From NCBI GenBank assembly GCA_027011235.1, contig JALVAI010000404.1, positions 1-6,240 on the forward strand: DNA of 6,240 nt. Direction: 5' to 3'. Both the position numbers and the translations under genes were made by a program. Under the pieces are notes generated by a model, which saw only the letters and a list, made by a program, of their open reading frames with translations, searched no databases and was not told the origin of the DNA. This DNA is from Desulfobulbaceae bacterium (GTDB lineage Bacteria; Desulfobacterota; Desulfobulbia; Desulfobulbales; Desulfobulbaceae). Every line of letters starts with the position of its first letter. Position 1 is the stretch's first letter. This document shows, in pieces, positions 5,768-6,240 of the stretch.

Positions 5768-5799
5768 CCGGAACCATTGCGTAGCAATGATTTTTCCGG
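5768..5799. repeat. Nested inverted repeat between the secreted-protein promoter and the tRNA
   Basis: An inner perfect dyad CATTGC (5775-5780) and GCAATG (5784-5789) with a GTA loop sits within an outer dyad CCGGAA (5768-5773) and TTCCGG (5794-5799). The arms are joined by one and four unpaired bases. On the plus strand five T follow the inner stem, but no plus-strand gene lies upstream to terminate. Its role is unknown. Confidence 0.5.
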
Positions 5800-5827
5800 G
5801 GATGATGTACTGGTCGATGGAGATGTG

Positions 5828-5862
5828 AGCCAACAGGATTTCATCCTTATTTTCCGTTGGCT
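5828..5862 (-). repeat. Compound hairpin downstream of the tRNA gene
   Basis: AGCCAAC (5828-5834) pairs with GTTGGCT (5856-5862), enclosing a second perfect stem AGGAT/ATCCT (5835-5839 and 5843-5847) with a three-base loop and an 8-base bulge. It lies about 30 bases past the tRNA 3' end on the minus strand. It may stop or process the tRNA precursor, but no T run follows it in that direction, so it is not a standard intrinsic terminator. Confidence 0.4.
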
Positions 5863-5894
5863 GGTGGTTGGTTCATATATTGTTGGTGTAAAAC

Positions 5895-5971
5895 TGGTGG
5901 GCGAGGCGGGATTCGAACCCGCGGCCTTCGGCTTCGGAGGCCGACACTCTATCCAGCTGAGCTACCCGCCC
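5895..5971 (-). tRNA. tRNA-Arg (anticodon CCG)
   Basis: A complete 77-nt cloverleaf reads on the minus strand. The acceptor GGGCGGG (5965-5971) pairs with CTCGCCC (5899-5905) with one G-U pair; the discriminator is A and an encoded CCA lies at 5895-5897. The D arm is GCTC/GAGT with GG in its loop. The anticodon stem TCGGC/GCCGA closes the loop CTCCGAA, giving anticodon CCG, which reads the arginine codon CGG. The variable loop is five bases, and the T arm GCGGG-TTCGAAT-CCCGC is canonical. No sign of disruption or of an integrase-type duplicated 3' end is visible within the window. Confidence 0.97.
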
Positions 5972-6018
5972 ACATGTATGGTACATCCTGACTGACGAGT
6001 CTTGAACAAGACCGGCCT

Positions 6019-6047
6019 AACTTACCCGCACCTTTTCTTTTTTTCAA
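6019..6047 (-). promoter_or_regulatory. Candidate promoter of tRNA-Arg
   Basis: On the minus strand TTGAAA (6042-6047) is followed after 17 bp by TAAGTT (6019-6024) and then GGCCGG, a G+C-rich discriminator of the kind seen at stable-RNA promoters. The start near 6012 leaves a leader of about 40 nt before the mature tRNA. Five of the six -35 bases coincide with the left target-site duplication of the adjacent element. Confidence 0.45.
6043..6047. repeat. Left 5-bp target-site duplication (TTCAA)
   Basis: This TTCAA abuts the CCT end of the element and matches the TTCAA at 6224-6228 that abuts the other end. Five matching bases could occur by chance, but their exact position next to both perfect inverted repeats makes a duplication the best reading. 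Confidence 0.7.
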
Positions 6048-6223
6048 CCTAAATCCTGCAGTTGTTCGTGCACCGAGAACGTTGAGACATGTGCAGATAC
6101 AAGGAGGAACACGAATTTCGGCACAGGTGTACAGGGTTACACATCGAGCACGAAATTCGTGAATCCGACGCCGTAGATGTGCCTGTATCGACGTTCGAAT
6201 GCCAGATAACTGCAGGATTTAGG
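6048..6223. mobile_element. 176-bp MITE-like element with 16-bp terminal inverted repeats
   Basis: The ends are perfect inverted repeats: CCTAAATCCTGCAGTT (6048-6063) and its reverse complement (6208-6223). TTCAA is directly repeated on both sides (6043-6047 and 6224-6228), as expected for a 5-bp target-site duplication. A second perfect pair, CACGAATTTCG (6110-6120) with CGAAATTCGTG (6151-6161), and a central GTGTA/TACAC hairpin (6127-6131, 6138-6142) share almost the same centre, so the element is roughly symmetrical over its whole length. There is no open reading frame of note, so it would need a transposase supplied in trans. Ends beginning CCT and a 5-bp duplication are features known from IS1380-family elements such as ISEcp1; that family link is inference. 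Confidence 0.75.
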
Positions 6224-6228
6224 TTCAA
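6224..6228. repeat. Right 5-bp target-site duplication (TTCAA)
   Basis: This is the second copy of the TTCAA duplication, directly after the right end (GGATTTAGG) of the element. The sequence beyond it to 6240 is too short to assign. Confidence 0.7.
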
Positions 6229-6240
6229 GACTTCTTTGCG

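Noticed and set aside
5765..5995. Plus-strand open frame of 76 residues containing GEAGFEPAAFGFGG and QLSYPPT
   Set aside because: It is the antisense reading of the tRNA-Arg gene, a well-known artefact; no ribosome site, and the tRNA explains the sequence.
5895..6228. tRNA-Arg plus adjacent mobile element as a genomic island attachment site
   Set aside because: The element lies upstream of the tRNA 5' end rather than at its 3' end, no integrase gene is present, and no duplicated tRNA 3' segment is visible.

Overview
The window holds ordinary bacterial chromosomal DNA, densely coding, with proteobacterial-type promoters and intrinsic terminators. The gene mix suggests an anaerobe: a multi-subunit 2-oxoacid:ferredoxin oxidoreductase with separate gamma and delta subunits, a cupin regulator paired with an acyl-CoA synthetase, and a secreted GLG1-type cysteine-rich protein. 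It fits a sulfate-reducer-like Desulfobacterota best. That is an inference from gene content, and no taxonomic marker such as rRNA is present.

Layout. Positions 1-948 (minus strand) carry the promoter-proximal end of an oxidoreductase operon: gamma subunit, then delta subunit, then the first 17 codons of a third gene (probably alpha) leaving the left edge. Successive genes overlap by ATGA junctions. A 398-bp divergent intergenic region (949-1346) separates this from a branched-chain aminotransferase (ilvE, plus strand, GTG start), which ends in a clear intrinsic terminator. After a 333-bp regulatory-looking gap come an XRE-cupin regulator and, 8 bp later, an AMP-forming acyl-CoA synthetase. 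These two form a compact operon closed by a terminator with a perfect 15-bp stem. Convergent to it, on the minus strand, is a small exported protein with eight cysteines and two GLG1-like repeats, preceded by a near-consensus promoter and a structured leader of about 150 nt. A complete tRNA-Arg(CCG) gene (minus strand) follows. Upstream of that tRNA, at the right edge, sits a 176-bp MITE-like element with terminal inverted repeats, a 5-bp target duplication and imperfect dyad symmetry along its whole length.

How the genes may work together. The oxidoreductase interconverts a 2-oxoacid with its acyl-CoA, IlvE interconverts branched 2-oxoacids with amino acids, and the synthetase activates free carboxylic acids to acyl-CoA. 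If the oxidoreductase is of the branched-chain (VOR) type rather than the pyruvate (POR) type, the three could link branched fatty acids to valine, leucine and isoleucine. The sequence here cannot decide the substrate. I saw no defence system, CRISPR array or toxin-antitoxin module. The least conventional item is the MITE-like insertion, whose target duplication coincides with the likely -35 box of the tRNA promoter.
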